From contig DATCCY010000106.1 of assembly GCA_036510975.1 (NCBI GenBank), forward strand, positions 1 to 31,080: DNA of 31,080 nucleotides. The letters are read 5' to 3'. This document shows positions 7,888-15,629 of this stretch, piece after piece. The stretch comes from Longivirga sp036510975. GTDB taxonomy: Bacteria; Actinomycetota; Actinomycetes; S36-B12; CAIYMF01. Under the pieces are notes generated by a model, which was not told the origin of the DNA, ran no database searches, and worked only from the letters and a program-made list of their open reading frames with translations. Position 1 is the first letter of the stretch, and each line of letters begins with the position of its first letter. A program made the position numbers and the translations under genes.

Positions 7888-8493
7888 TCAGCCGGAGAGG
7901 AGCTGGGAGCCGAACTCCGCGGCGAGGAGCACTCCGGTGAGCAGGAGCAGGACGCCGGCGGCGCGGTGGGCGCGGAGCAGGCCCTGCTCGGTGAGGGCCC
8001 GGCGGCTCGTCGCGACGACGCCGGCGACGACGGCCTTGGTGGCGATCAGGACGGCGAAGAAGGTCGCGACGAAGATCACGGCGTACGGCGGGGCCTCGTG
8101 CCACGCCGAGACGACGACCGAGCCGCCGACGGTGAGCCAGAACAGCCATGGGTGCGGCGAGAGCAGGTTCACCAGGACGCCGCGGCGCAGCGGGTCGGGG
8201 GCGTCGTCGGTCTCCAGCGCCATGGACTCCTCGCGCAGTGATTCGATGCCCAGCCAGACGACGTAGAGGCCGCCGACCACGCCGAGGACGCCGGCCGCCC
8301 GCGCGGGCAGCTCGCGCACGAGCAGGACCGATACGGCGATCATGATCGAGTCCGTGACCAGCGGCGACAGCGCGACCCGCAGACCGGCGCCGAAGCCGTG
8401 CGCGAGCGAGGTCGTGACCACGAGCGCGAGCAGCGGACCGGGAGCGAGACCGGCTCCGACGCCGAGTCCGAGCCCGATCAGCAGGTAGTGCAC
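7888..8493 (-). CDS. LysE/RhtB-family amino-acid exporter
   Basis: A 201-residue inner-membrane protein of the LysE superfamily, which exports amino acids or related small molecules. The N-terminal hydrophobic helix contains the family signature APGP at residues 17-20 (GLAPGPLLALVV). About six hydrophobic segments are spread over the length, with a polar cytoplasmic loop around residues 85-105 (EESMALETDDAPD). The substrate cannot be read from the sequence. GTG 8493 follows a -10 box closely, implying a leaderless transcript. It is a single-gene unit, convergent with add. Confidence 0.88.
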   Translation of the reverse strand: MHYLLIGLGLGVGAGLAPGPLLALVVTTSLAHGFGAGLRVALSPLVTDSIMIAVSVLLVRELPARAAGVLGVVGGLYVVWLGIESLREESMALETDDAPDPLRRGVLVNLLSPHPWLFWLTVGGSVVVSAWHEAPPYAVIFVATFFAVLIATKAVVAGVVATSRRALTEQGLLRAHRAAGVLLLLTGVLLAAEFGSQLLSG

Positions 8494-8505
8494 GCCGACA
8501 CCCTA
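8491..8505 (-). promoter_or_regulatory. -10 box and leaderless start of the LysE-family gene
   Basis: Reading the minus strand, TAGGGT (8505-8500) is followed by 6 nt and then GTG 8493. No ribosome site is present upstream of the start. Confidence 0.6.
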
Positions 8506-8596
8506 GGTCGCGACCGGCCGCGGTCGGTCCGGTGCGGCCCGTCGGTCGCGGGCCGGCACCGAGCGGTGTGGCGGCAGCACCCGGTTCTCGAGGGGG

Positions 8597-9196
8597 TCAG
8601 GCGTCACTGCGCTGGGCGGCGAGAGCGGAGAGCAGCTCGCCGAGCCCGCCGGCGTCGACCGGACGGCAGCCCTTGGCCGTCGCGGTCGCGACCATCGCAG
8701 GCTCGACCCGCATGAGCAGCCTGCCGCGGCGCCACAGCGTGGACGGCGGCTTGCGGCGCTCGGCGAGGTCGCGGACGAGCCGGCGGCCGAAGTTCTTCCG
8801 CGCGCGGTGCAGGACGACGGCGTCCGCGAGGATGCCGCGCTCCCGGCACACCTCGACGATCTCCGCCGCGAACACCCCTTCGGCCACGACCGCCGGAGCC
8901 CCGCCGCACTCGAACAGCGACGTTCCCACCGCGCGGCTGCGCCCGATGTCGTACGTCGGCACCTCGACTCTTCCGTCCTGGCACAGCGCGACGAGCGCCT
9001 CGACCGCCCGGTCCGCGTGCCAGGACCCGACGTCGTCCCAGTCCGGGATGCCGAGCGCTGCCGAGAACGGCATGGTGGGGTCGTCCTCGTCCTTGTAGAA
9101 GTCGTCGAGGCGAAAGACCGGCAGGCCGCTGCGGCGTGCGATGTGGGTCTTCCCCGAGCCCGAAGGCCCGCAGAGCAGGACGACCCGCGCGCTCAC
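8597..9196 (-). CDS. Uridine-kinase-like P-loop protein
   Basis: A 199-residue nucleoside-kinase-like ATPase. The P-loop GPSGSGKT is at 10-17. FRLDDFYKDEDDP (near 28-40) is the acidic nucleoside-binding region of uridine kinase-like proteins, and VVAEGVFA matches their Walker B-like strand. It lacks the exact length and several motifs of E. coli Udk, so the substrate is unproven. Uridine or cytidine phosphorylation would fit the salvage genes around it. GTG 9196 overlaps the stop of the upstream GNAT gene by 4 bp, making it the last gene of the deoC operon. The 103 bp that follow on the minus strand contain the LysE promoter. Confidence 0.8.
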   Translation of the reverse strand: MSARVVLLCGPSGSGKTHIARRSGLPVFRLDDFYKDEDDPTMPFSAALGIPDWDDVGSWHADRAVEALVALCQDGRVEVPTYDIGRSRAVGTSLFECGGAPAVVAEGVFAAEIVEVCRERGILADAVVLHRARKNFGRRLVRDLAERRKPPSTLWRRGRLLMRVEPAMVATATAKGCRPVDAGGLGELLSALAAQRSDA

Positions 9197-10047
9197 GGGC
9201 CCGCCTCGCGGGCGCCCGCGAACCTCAGGCCGTCAGCACGGCGCAACGCCTCCCACGCGTTGCCCACCTCGACGAAACCGAGGCGCGAGTACCAGGCCCG
9301 CGGCCAGTCGTCGACCAGGGCGGAGAGCACGACGTGCGAGCACCCGCGGTTCGTGGCCGCCGCGATCGCGGCGGCCATCAGCGCAGCGGCGTATCCCCGC
9401 CCGCGGAACGCCGTCAGCGTGGCGACGGCGTCGATCTCGCCGGTCCAGCCGCGCAGGCACAGGTCGACGCTCGCGACGAGGTCGCCGCTCACGGGATGCG
9501 CCGCGGCAGGGTCGCGAACCACCCACGACAGTGCGTCTCCCGGCGAGTCGTCGAGGCGTCGCTCGACGAGCTGGGTGACGGTGCCGTCGTCGATGCCGGG
9601 CATCCACTCGTCGGTCCAGAGCACCCGGTGCAGCCGTCCGCTCTCGCCCAGGTCGACCAGCTCGGCGCGGCCGGCGTCGACCTGGGTCTTGGCGGGCAGC
9701 GGCAGCGCCATCTCGACGAGCGGGGTGAGCTCGTAGCCCGCCACCACCAGAGCCTCGCGGGTCCCCGGTGAGAGGTCGCAGTAGGCGCTCACGTAGCGAT
9801 GCGCGAGACCTGCGCCCCCGAGGTGCTCGTCGGCCCACGCCACGAGACGCGGGCCACCCGGGTCGCGGCGTACGACGACGCAGTTCGTCGCGAACGAGTC
9901 GGGCCACCGCGGGGTCCGCACGAACCAGGCGTCGTCGTCGAGGGGGGTGACGGTCGTCGCACGGCGCAGCGTGCTCTCGGCGTACCAGTCGGCGACCCGC
10001 TCGCCGAGGGTGTCGGCGAGATCGGGAGCGGGCGTGCGCTCAGACAC
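9193..10047 (-). CDS. GNAT-family N-acetyltransferase with an N-terminal extension
   Basis: A 284-residue protein whose C-terminal half is a GNAT acetyltransferase fold. The acetyl-CoA-binding pyrophosphate loop is FRGRGYAAALM (about residues 213-223), followed by AWYSRLGFVEVG near 255-266, which is the typical last beta-strand region. The N-terminal half resembles a diverged GNAT-like domain, as in two-domain family members. The acceptor is unknown. GTG 10047 lies 8 bp inside the end of the ALDH-like gene, and its stop overlaps the kinase start by 4 bp, so all three are tightly coupled. Confidence 0.82.
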   Translation of the reverse strand: MSERTPAPDLADTLGERVADWYAESTLRRATTVTPLDDDAWFVRTPRWPDSFATNCVVVRRDPGGPRLVAWADEHLGGAGLAHRYVSAYCDLSPGTREALVVAGYELTPLVEMALPLPAKTQVDAGRAELVDLGESGRLHRVLWTDEWMPGIDDGTVTQLVERRLDDSPGDALSWVVRDPAAAHPVSGDLVASVDLCLRGWTGEIDAVATLTAFRGRGYAAALMAAAIAAATNRGCSHVVLSALVDDWPRAWYSRLGFVEVGNAWEALRRADGLRFAGAREAGP

Positions 10048-10903
10048 CGATCGGGTGCCAGACCGTCTTGGTCTCGAGGAACGAACGGATCCGCGAGAGG
10101 CCGGGGTCGGCCGTCCAGTCGTCGGTGTCGGGGCGCCGGACGCGCTTGATGTTGTCGGCGGCCGCGACCTCGAGCTGCGTGCGCAGCGCCACGTCGTCGA
10201 CCCCCGCGACGTCGATCGCGTTGACGTCCATGTGCGCGGCCAGCCACGGGGCCACCTCGGCCACGTGCCCGGTCAGCAGGTTGACCACGCCACCGGGCAC
10301 GTCTGAGGTCGCCAGCACCTCGGACAGCGTGATGGCGGCCAGCGGTCTGTCCTGCGATGCGAGCACGACCGCCGCGTTGCCGGACACGATCACCGGTGCG
10401 ACGACGGACACGAGGCCGAGCAGCGAGGACTCCTGCGGTGCGATCACGGCGACCACCCCGGTGGGCTCGGGCACCGAGAAGTTGTAGTACGGCCCGGCCA
10501 CGGGGTTCGTGCCGCCGAGCACCTGCGCGAGCTTGTCCGCCCAGCCGGCGTACCAGACCCAGCGGTCGATCGACGCGTCGACGACGGACTCGGCACGGCG
10601 CGCGGTCAGGCCCTCGGCGCGGGACACCTCCTCCACGAACTGCGCGCGGCGACCCTCCATGACCTCCGCCACGCGGTAGAGCACCTGCGCCCTGTTGTAC
10701 GCCGTGGCACCGGCCCATCCCGGCTGGGCCTTGCGCGCCGCGACGACGGCGTCGCGGGCGTCCTTGCGGGAGGCCTGGGCGGCGTTGGCGAGGAAGCGGC
10801 CCCTGGTGTCCACGACCTCGTAGCTGCGAGCGCTCTCCGAGCGCGGGAACGCCCCGCCGATGTAGAGCTTGTAGGTCTTGCGGACCTCGATGCGCGATGC
10901 CAT
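10040..10903 (-). CDS. Truncated aldehyde dehydrogenase-like protein lacking catalytic residues
   Basis: A 287-residue protein that aligns with the N-terminal (cofactor-binding) part of ALDH; shared landmarks include YKLYIGGAFP near the start and WYAGWADKLAQV near residue 120. Every key residue I can check is changed. The PWNFP motif is replaced by APQESS, the NAD-contacting KPAE by ASQDRP, and the FTGST turn by IDVAG. The Glu of LELGGK and the catalytic Cys region are absent because the chain stops. It is therefore probably not an oxidoreductase itself. It follows the full ALDH by 54 bp with a good ribosome site (GGAGG). The pair resembles the two halves of ALDH16-type proteins, so a structural partner role is my best inference. 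Confidence 0.85.
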   Translation of the reverse strand: MASRIEVRKTYKLYIGGAFPRSESARSYEVVDTRGRFLANAAQASRKDARDAVVAARKAQPGWAGATAYNRAQVLYRVAEVMEGRRAQFVEEVSRAEGLTARRAESVVDASIDRWVWYAGWADKLAQVLGGTNPVAGPYYNFSVPEPTGVVAVIAPQESSLLGLVSVVAPVIVSGNAAVVLASQDRPLAAITLSEVLATSDVPGGVVNLLTGHVAEVAPWLAAHMDVNAIDVAGVDDVALRTQLEVAAADNIKRVRRPDTDDWTADPGLSRIRSFLETKTVWHPIGV

Positions 10904-10957
10904 GGGTCAGTCCTCCCAGACTGTGCTTCGTCGACCGTTCCAGAGCTCGGGCACGGG

Positions 10958-12397
10958 TCAGTCGACGCGGAGGTACGCCGCGAGACCGTGGCGACCGCCC
11001 TCGCGGCCGTACCCGGACTCCTTGTACCCGCCGAAGGGGCTCGTCGGGTCGAAGCGGTTGAAGGTGTTGGCCCACACGACGCCGGCCCGCATGGCCGTCG
11101 CCGTCTTGAGGATGCGCGAGCCCTTGTCGGTCCAGATGCCGGCGGACAGGCCGTAGGGCGTGTTGTTCGCCTTCTCGACCGCCTCGGACGGCGTGCGGAA
11201 CGTGAGGACGGACAGCACCGGACCGAAGATCTCCTCGCGCGCGATCCGGTGCGCCTGCGAGACGCCGGTGAACAGCGTCGGGGCGAACCAGTAGCCCTTG
11301 GCCGGCAGGTCGCAGTCGGCCGTCCAGCGCTCCGCCCCCTCGTCGTCGCCGACGCCGGCGAGGTGCCGGATCCGCTCGAGCTGCTCGAGGGAGTTGATCG
11401 CCCCGATGTCGGTGTTCTTGTCGAGCGGGTCGCCGAGCCGCAGCGTGCCGAGGCGGCGCTTGAGCCGCTCGACGAGCTCGTCGGCGATCGACTCCTGAAC
11501 CAGCAGGCGCGAGCCCGCGCAGCAGACGTGGCCCTGGTTGAAGAAGATGCCCGCGACGATGCCCTCGACCGTCTGGTCGATCGGTGCGTCGTCGAACACG
11601 ATGTTGGCGGCCTTGCCACCGAGCTCGAGGGTGAGCCGCTTGTTGGTGCCGGCGACCGAGCGGGCGATGGCCTTGCCCACCACGGTGGAGCCGGTGAACG
11701 CGACCTTGTCGACACCGGGGTGCTCCACGAGCGCCTTCCCGGTCTCGCCCGCGCCGGTGACGATGTTGACGACACCGGGCGGGAGGTCGGCCTGGCGGCA
11801 GATGTCGGCGAAGAGCAGGGCAGTCAGCGGCGTGGTCTCGGCGGGCTTGAGCACGACGGTGTTCCCGGTGGCGAGCGCCGGCGCGATCTTCCACGCGAGC
11901 ATGAGGAGCGGGAAGTTCCACGGGATCACCTGCGCGGCGACACCGAGCGGCTTCGGGTCCGGGCCGAAGCCGGCGTGCTCGAGCTTGTCGGCCCAGCCTG
12001 CGTAGTAGAAGAAGTGCGCGGCGACCAGCGGGATGTCGACGTCGCGCGACTCCTTGATGGGCTTGCCGTTGTCGAGGGTCTCGAGCACGGCCAGCTCGCG
12101 CGAGCGCTCCTGGACGATCCGGGCGATGCGGTAGAGGTACTTGGCGCGCTCCGCGCCCGAGGTCTTCGACCACACGCGGGTGTAGGCGCGACGCGCGGCC
12201 CTGACGGCGAGGTCGACGTCGGCCTCGCTCGCGACGGCCACCTCGGAGAGGACCTCCTCGGTGGCGGGGTTGATGCTCTTGATCGTCGTGCCCGTGCCGT
12301 CGACGAACTCGCCGTCGATGAACAGGCCGTAGGACGACGCGATCTCGACGACGGCGCGCGACTCGGGCGCCGGTGCGTACTCGAAGGGCGTGGGCAT
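10958..12397 (-). CDS. Aldehyde dehydrogenase (NAD(P)-dependent)
   Basis: A full-length 479-residue ALDH. The conserved Asn is at 161 (PWNFP), the cofactor-contacting Lys at 184 (KPAE), FTGST at 234-238, the general-base Glu at 258 (LELGGK), and the catalytic Cys at about 292 in FNQGHVCCAG. The C-terminal SPFGGYKESGYGREGG motif is present. ATG 12397 is preceded by CGAGGACCC, which decides it against the longer open frame reaching 12766. It lies 29 bp downstream of deoC, whose reaction releases acetaldehyde; oxidising that to acetate is the likely job, inferred from context. It is followed by the ALDH-like protein without active-site residues. Confidence 0.93.
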   Translation of the reverse strand: MPTPFEYAPAPESRAVVEIASSYGLFIDGEFVDGTGTTIKSINPATEEVLSEVAVASEADVDLAVRAARRAYTRVWSKTSGAERAKYLYRIARIVQERSRELAVLETLDNGKPIKESRDVDIPLVAAHFFYYAGWADKLEHAGFGPDPKPLGVAAQVIPWNFPLLMLAWKIAPALATGNTVVLKPAETTPLTALLFADICRQADLPPGVVNIVTGAGETGKALVEHPGVDKVAFTGSTVVGKAIARSVAGTNKRLTLELGGKAANIVFDDAPIDQTVEGIVAGIFFNQGHVCCAGSRLLVQESIADELVERLKRRLGTLRLGDPLDKNTDIGAINSLEQLERIRHLAGVGDDEGAERWTADCDLPAKGYWFAPTLFTGVSQAHRIAREEIFGPVLSVLTFRTPSEAVEKANNTPYGLSAGIWTDKGSRILKTATAMRAGVVWANTFNRFDPTSPFGGYKESGYGREGGRHGLAAYLRVD

Positions 12398-12426
12398 GGG
12401 TCCTCGGTTCTCCTCGCCGTGCGGCC

Positions 12427-13407
12427 TCAGTCGACGGTGACGTAGTCGGGGCCGGAGTAGCGTCCGGTCGCCATCTTCTGACGCTGCAGCAGCAGGTCGT
12501 TGAGCAGGCTCGAGGCGCCCAGGCGGAACAGGTCCGGCGTGAGCCAGTCGGTCCCGACGGTCTCGTTGACCAGGACGAGGAACTTCATCGCGTCCTTGGT
12601 GGTGCGGATGCCACCCGCGGGCTTCATCCCGACCAGCTCGCCGGTGATCTCGCGCCAGTCGCGGCAGGCCTCCAGCATCACGAGCGTGACGGGCAGCGTG
12701 GCGGCCGGCGAGATCTTGCCGGTGGAGGTCTTGATGAAGTCGGCGCCAGCCAGCATGGCGAGCCACGAGGCACGCCGTACGTTGTCGTAGGTCTGGAGCT
12801 CACCGGTCTCGAGGATCACCTTGAGGTGCGCCGATGCGCCGTCGGCCAGGCACACCTGCTTGACCGCCGCGATCTCCTCGAACACCTCGAGGTAGCGACC
12901 GGACAGGAACGCCCCGCGATCGATCACCATGTCGATCTCGTCGGCACCCTGGACGACGGCGTCGCGGGTGTCGGCCAGCTTCACCGCGAGCGAGGCGCGG
13001 CCGGAGGGGAACGCGGTCGCGACGGCGGCCACCTTGACCCCGGAGCCGCCGAGCTCGGCCCGGGCGAGTCCCACGAGGTCGTTGTAGACGCAGACGGCCG
13101 CGGTGCGCGGCACCGAGCCGTCGTGCGGATCCGGTCGCTGCGCCTTCGCGCACAGCGAGCGCACCTTCCCCGGGGTGTCGGCCCCCTCGAGGGTCGTGAG
13201 GTCGATCATCGAGATCGCAAGATCGATGGCGAACGCCTTGGCCGTCGTCTTGATCGACCGGGTCGACAGCGCCGCAGCTCGCGTGTCGGCCCCGACCTGG
13301 TCGACCCCGGGCAGCCCGTACAGGAACCTGCGTAGCGTGGCGTCGGACCGTCCGACCTCGCCGAGTGAGGTGGGGTCGAGGAGCATCGAGGCGGAGGATC
13401 GGCTCAC
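12427..13407 (-). CDS. deoC: Deoxyribose-phosphate aldolase
   Basis: Cleaves 2-deoxyribose 5-phosphate to acetaldehyde and glyceraldehyde 3-phosphate, the last step of deoxynucleoside sugar breakdown. The Schiff-base Lys is at about 226 in FIKTSTGK, the second active-site Lys at 262 in GMKPAGGIRTT, and the Asp of DEIDMVID near 159. At 326 residues it belongs to the longer class with an N-terminal extension of some 60 residues compared with the E. coli enzyme. GTG 13407 is supported by a -10 box 6 nt upstream; ATG 13386 is an alternative. It heads a five-gene minus-strand operon. Confidence 0.95.
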   Translation of the reverse strand: MSRSSASMLLDPTSLGEVGRSDATLRRFLYGLPGVDQVGADTRAAALSTRSIKTTAKAFAIDLAISMIDLTTLEGADTPGKVRSLCAKAQRPDPHDGSVPRTAAVCVYNDLVGLARAELGGSGVKVAAVATAFPSGRASLAVKLADTRDAVVQGADEIDMVIDRGAFLSGRYLEVFEEIAAVKQVCLADGASAHLKVILETGELQTYDNVRRASWLAMLAGADFIKTSTGKISPAATLPVTLVMLEACRDWREITGELVGMKPAGGIRTTKDAMKFLVLVNETVGTDWLTPDLFRLGASSLLNDLLLQRQKMATGRYSGPDYVTVD

Positions 13408-13419
13408 CGGTAGATCCTA
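13405..13419 (-). promoter_or_regulatory. -10 box and leaderless start of deoC
   Basis: Reading the minus strand, TAGGAT (13419-13414) is followed by 6 nt and then GTG 13407. No Shine-Dalgarno sequence and no clear -35 box are seen. This is the promoter of the deoC operon. Confidence 0.6.
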
Positions 13420-13466
13420 GGCCCGTCCGCGACCCGTGCCCGAGCAGTTCAGGATCCGGCGCCGAC

Positions 13467-13489
13467 GCGAGCAGCCGGAGGCTGCTCGC
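13467..13489. promoter_or_regulatory. Perfect inverted repeat in the deoC/decarboxylase divergent region, candidate operator
   Basis: GCGAGCAGCC (13467-13476) and GGCTGCTCGC (13480-13489) are perfect 10-bp arms around GGA. It abuts the -35 hexamer of the plus-strand decarboxylase promoter, so a repressor or activator site is plausible. It could also form an RNA hairpin. No regulator gene lies next to it. Confidence 0.5.
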
Positions 13490-13519
13490 TTGGAGGCGCA
13501 GCGGCACGCGGGCTAGAGT
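13490..13519 (+). promoter_or_regulatory. Sigma-70-type promoter of the PLP decarboxylase
   Basis: The -35 hexamer TTGGAG (13490-13495), an 18-bp spacer and the -10 hexamer TAGAGT (13514-13519) give a leader of about 55 nt before ATG 13582, with a GGAAGG ribosome site at 13568-13573. Confidence 0.55.
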
Positions 13520-13581
13520 GCGCCTCCGGCGCCTGCTGCGTGGACGGCCATCGGCGCGCCGCCTCCCGGAAGGCCCCAGCC

Positions 13582-14979
13582 ATGGCTGACGCCCCCGCGC
13601 CGCTGCAGCGGATGCACACCCCCGACCCCGGCCTGACCGCCCTCATCCTCGACTACGTGGCCGGGCGGCTCGCGATCCCCGAGACACCGCTCGACCACCC
13701 CGGACAGAAGGCGGAGGTCGACGCGATCCTCGACGGGCTCGTCACCGCGGGCGGCATGGACCCCGCACGGGTGCTCGAGATCTACGCCGAGCACCTGAGC
13801 AAGACGGTCCTGTCGGCCGACTCCCCGCGCTACTGGGCCTTCATCCCTGCCGCGCCGACCAAGGCCGCGCTGCTCTTCGACATGGTCGTCTCCGCCGCGT
13901 CGCTCCAGGGGATCTCGTGGCTCGAGGCCGCGGGCGCGGTCGCCGCGGAGAACCAGGCGCTGCGCTGGATCTCCGACGCCGCGGGGCTGCCCGCCTCGGC
14001 GGGCGGCGCGTTCGTCTCCGGCGGATCCGCCGGCAACCTGTCGGCCCTCGTCGTCGCTCGCGACACCGCGCGGCGCCGGCTCGTGGCGCGTGACGGCGAG
14101 CAGGCGCGGCACCGTCGGCTGCGCATCGCCGTGAGCGACCAGGCGCACTCGTCGGTGAAGAACACGATGTCGATCATCGACGTCGACCCGTTCGTCATCG
14201 CCACCGCCGACCACCGCTTCACCGGCGACGCGCTGCGCGCCGCGCTGGAGGCGGACGGCGACCGCGAGTCGATCGTGGCCGTCGTCGCCACCTCGGGCAC
14301 GACCAACGCGGGGATCGTCGACGACCTTCGCGGTGTCGGCACGGTCGCGCGCGAGCGCGGCCTCTGGTTCCACGTCGACGGCGCCTACGGCGGCGCCGGC
14401 CTGTTCGCCCCCAGCGTGCGGCACCTCTACGACGGCATCGAGCTCGCCGACTCCTTCGTCGTCGACCCGCACAAGTGGCTGTTCGCACCGTACGACTGCG
14501 CGGCGCTCATCTACCGCGAGCCGCGGCTGGCCAAGGCGGTGCACACGCAGGACGCGTCGTACCTCGACGCCATCCACCACGACGACGGGTCCTACGAGTG
14601 GAACCCGACCGACTACGCCTACCACCTCACCCGTCGCGCTCGGGGGCTGCCGCTGTGGTTCTCGCTGGTCGTCAACGGCACCGACGCCTACACCGAGGCC
14701 ATCGAGCACTCGGTGACGCTGGCCAAGGCGGTGGCGCGGGAGATCGCCGCCGCCGAGCACCTCGAGCTGCTGCGCGAGCCCACCCTGGGCATGGTGCTGT
14801 TCCGCCGGAAGGGCTGGACAGCAGCGGACTACGACGCCTGGTGCGCGCGGCTGCTCGAGGACCAGGTCGCCTTCATCACGAGCACCTCCTGGGAGGGCGA
14901 GACGGTCGGGCGCTTCTCGTTCATCCACCCGAGCACCACGCTGGAGATGCTGCGCGAGGTCCTCGCCACGACCGCCTGA
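13582..14979 (+). CDS. PLP-dependent group II decarboxylase family protein
   Basis: A 465-residue member of the glutamate/aromatic/diaminobutyrate decarboxylase superfamily. PLP-binding features are the Lys at 298 in DPHKWLFAPYD, the Asp in HVDGAYGG (264-271), the ring-stacking His near 189 in SDQAHSS, and FVSGGSAGNLSAL (145-157). The clear family-specific clues are few, so the substrate (an aromatic amino acid, diaminobutyrate, aspartate or other) is not assignable by eye. ATG 13582 has GGAAGG 8 nt upstream, which is better than the GTG at 13540 that would add 14 residues. It is transcribed away from deoC with its own leadered promoter. Confidence 0.9.
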   Translation: MADAPAPLQRMHTPDPGLTALILDYVAGRLAIPETPLDHPGQKAEVDAILDGLVTAGGMDPARVLEIYAEHLSKTVLSADSPRYWAFIPAAPTKAALLFDMVVSAASLQGISWLEAAGAVAAENQALRWISDAAGLPASAGGAFVSGGSAGNLSALVVARDTARRRLVARDGEQARHRRLRIAVSDQAHSSVKNTMSIIDVDPFVIATADHRFTGDALRAALEADGDRESIVAVVATSGTTNAGIVDDLRGVGTVARERGLWFHVDGAYGGAGLFAPSVRHLYDGIELADSFVVDPHKWLFAPYDCAALIYREPRLAKAVHTQDASYLDAIHHDDGSYEWNPTDYAYHLTRRARGLPLWFSLVVNGTDAYTEAIEHSVTLAKAVAREIAAAEHLELLREPTLGMVLFRRKGWTAADYDAWCARLLEDQVAFITSTSWEGETVGRFSFIHPSTTLEMLREVLATTA

Positions 14980-14986
14980 CCGGTGT

Positions 14987-15024
14987 CCGGACGCGGCATC
15001 CGCCTACGTCGGGGCTGCGTCCGG
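14987..15024. terminator. Hairpin after the decarboxylase gene
   Basis: CCGGACGC (14987-14994) pairs with GCGTCCGG (15017-15024), extendable by about three pairs including a G-U. It lies in the short gap before the GNAT gene. It may be a terminator or may reduce read-through. Confidence 0.4.
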
Positions 15025-15038
15025 CACGGCGGCGCGGC

Positions 15039-15629
15039 ATGATCGAAGTCGTGGACGAGTCCCGCACCATCGACATCACCGACCACGGTGACGCTCCGGT
15101 CGCCTGGGGACTGACGCCCAAGGGGTTGCGGGTCGAGCTGGTGCCCTACGACGAGGACCGCGACGTCGACGCCCCGAGCGAGTACGACGACTGGCCGGCA
15201 GGCCCGCGCGAGCAGCCGACGGGGCTCGGTCGCCTGCTGGTCGAGCTCGCCGACGTCAACGGGGTGAGCGCGGTGGCCGGTCAGGTCACCTGGCACCGCG
15301 AGTCCTACGGGCCGAACCGCGGTTCGCGTGCGTGGAACATCGGGATCGGGCTCTCGCCCGGCACCCGGGGCCACGGGGTGGGCGGAGTCGCCCAGCGGCT
15401 GCTCGCAGAGTGGCTGCTCGACACCTCCGACGTCGATCGGATCGAGGCCTCGACCGACGTCGAGAACGTCGCGGAGCAGCGGGCGCTCGAGAAGGCCGGC
15501 TTCGTGCAGGAGGGGATCCTCCGCTCGGCGCAGGAACGCCTCGACGGCCGGCACGACCTGTTCTCCTACTCGCTCCTGCGCGAGGAGGTCGACGCCGACC
15601 GGCGACGCCTCGAGGCCTCAGGCGGCTGA
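15039..15629 (+). CDS. GNAT-family N-acetyltransferase (RimJ/RimL-like)
   Basis: A 196-residue acetyltransferase of the RimJ/RimL type. The acetyl-CoA loop is SPGTRGHGVGGVAQRLL (about 107-123), and the conserved C-terminal block is ASTDVENVAEQRALEKAGFVQEG (from about 136), with the ENxxxxRxxEKxGF pattern seen in many family members. The acceptor is unknown. ATG 15039 is chosen; GTG 15051 is in frame and possible, and no strong ribosome site favours either. Its end overlaps the convergent end of the hydroxylase gene by 12 bp. Confidence 0.82.
   Translation: MIEVVDESRTIDITDHGDAPVAWGLTPKGLRVELVPYDEDRDVDAPSEYDDWPAGPREQPTGLGRLLVELADVNGVSAVAGQVTWHRESYGPNRGSRAWNIGIGLSPGTRGHGVGGVAQRLLAEWLLDTSDVDRIEASTDVENVAEQRALEKAGFVQEGILRSAQERLDGRHDLFSYSLLREEVDADRRRLEASGG

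Noticed and set aside
10040..10903. Short ALDH as a frameshifted pseudogene
   Set aside because: It has its own ribosome site, normal codon use, no ALDH catalytic half downstream in any frame, and substituted catalytic positions in the retained half. It looks maintained, not decayed.
10958..12766. Extended N-terminus (602 residues) for the aldehyde dehydrogenase
   Set aside because: The extension overlaps deoC in another frame; ATG 12397 has a ribosome site and gives a normal ALDH length.
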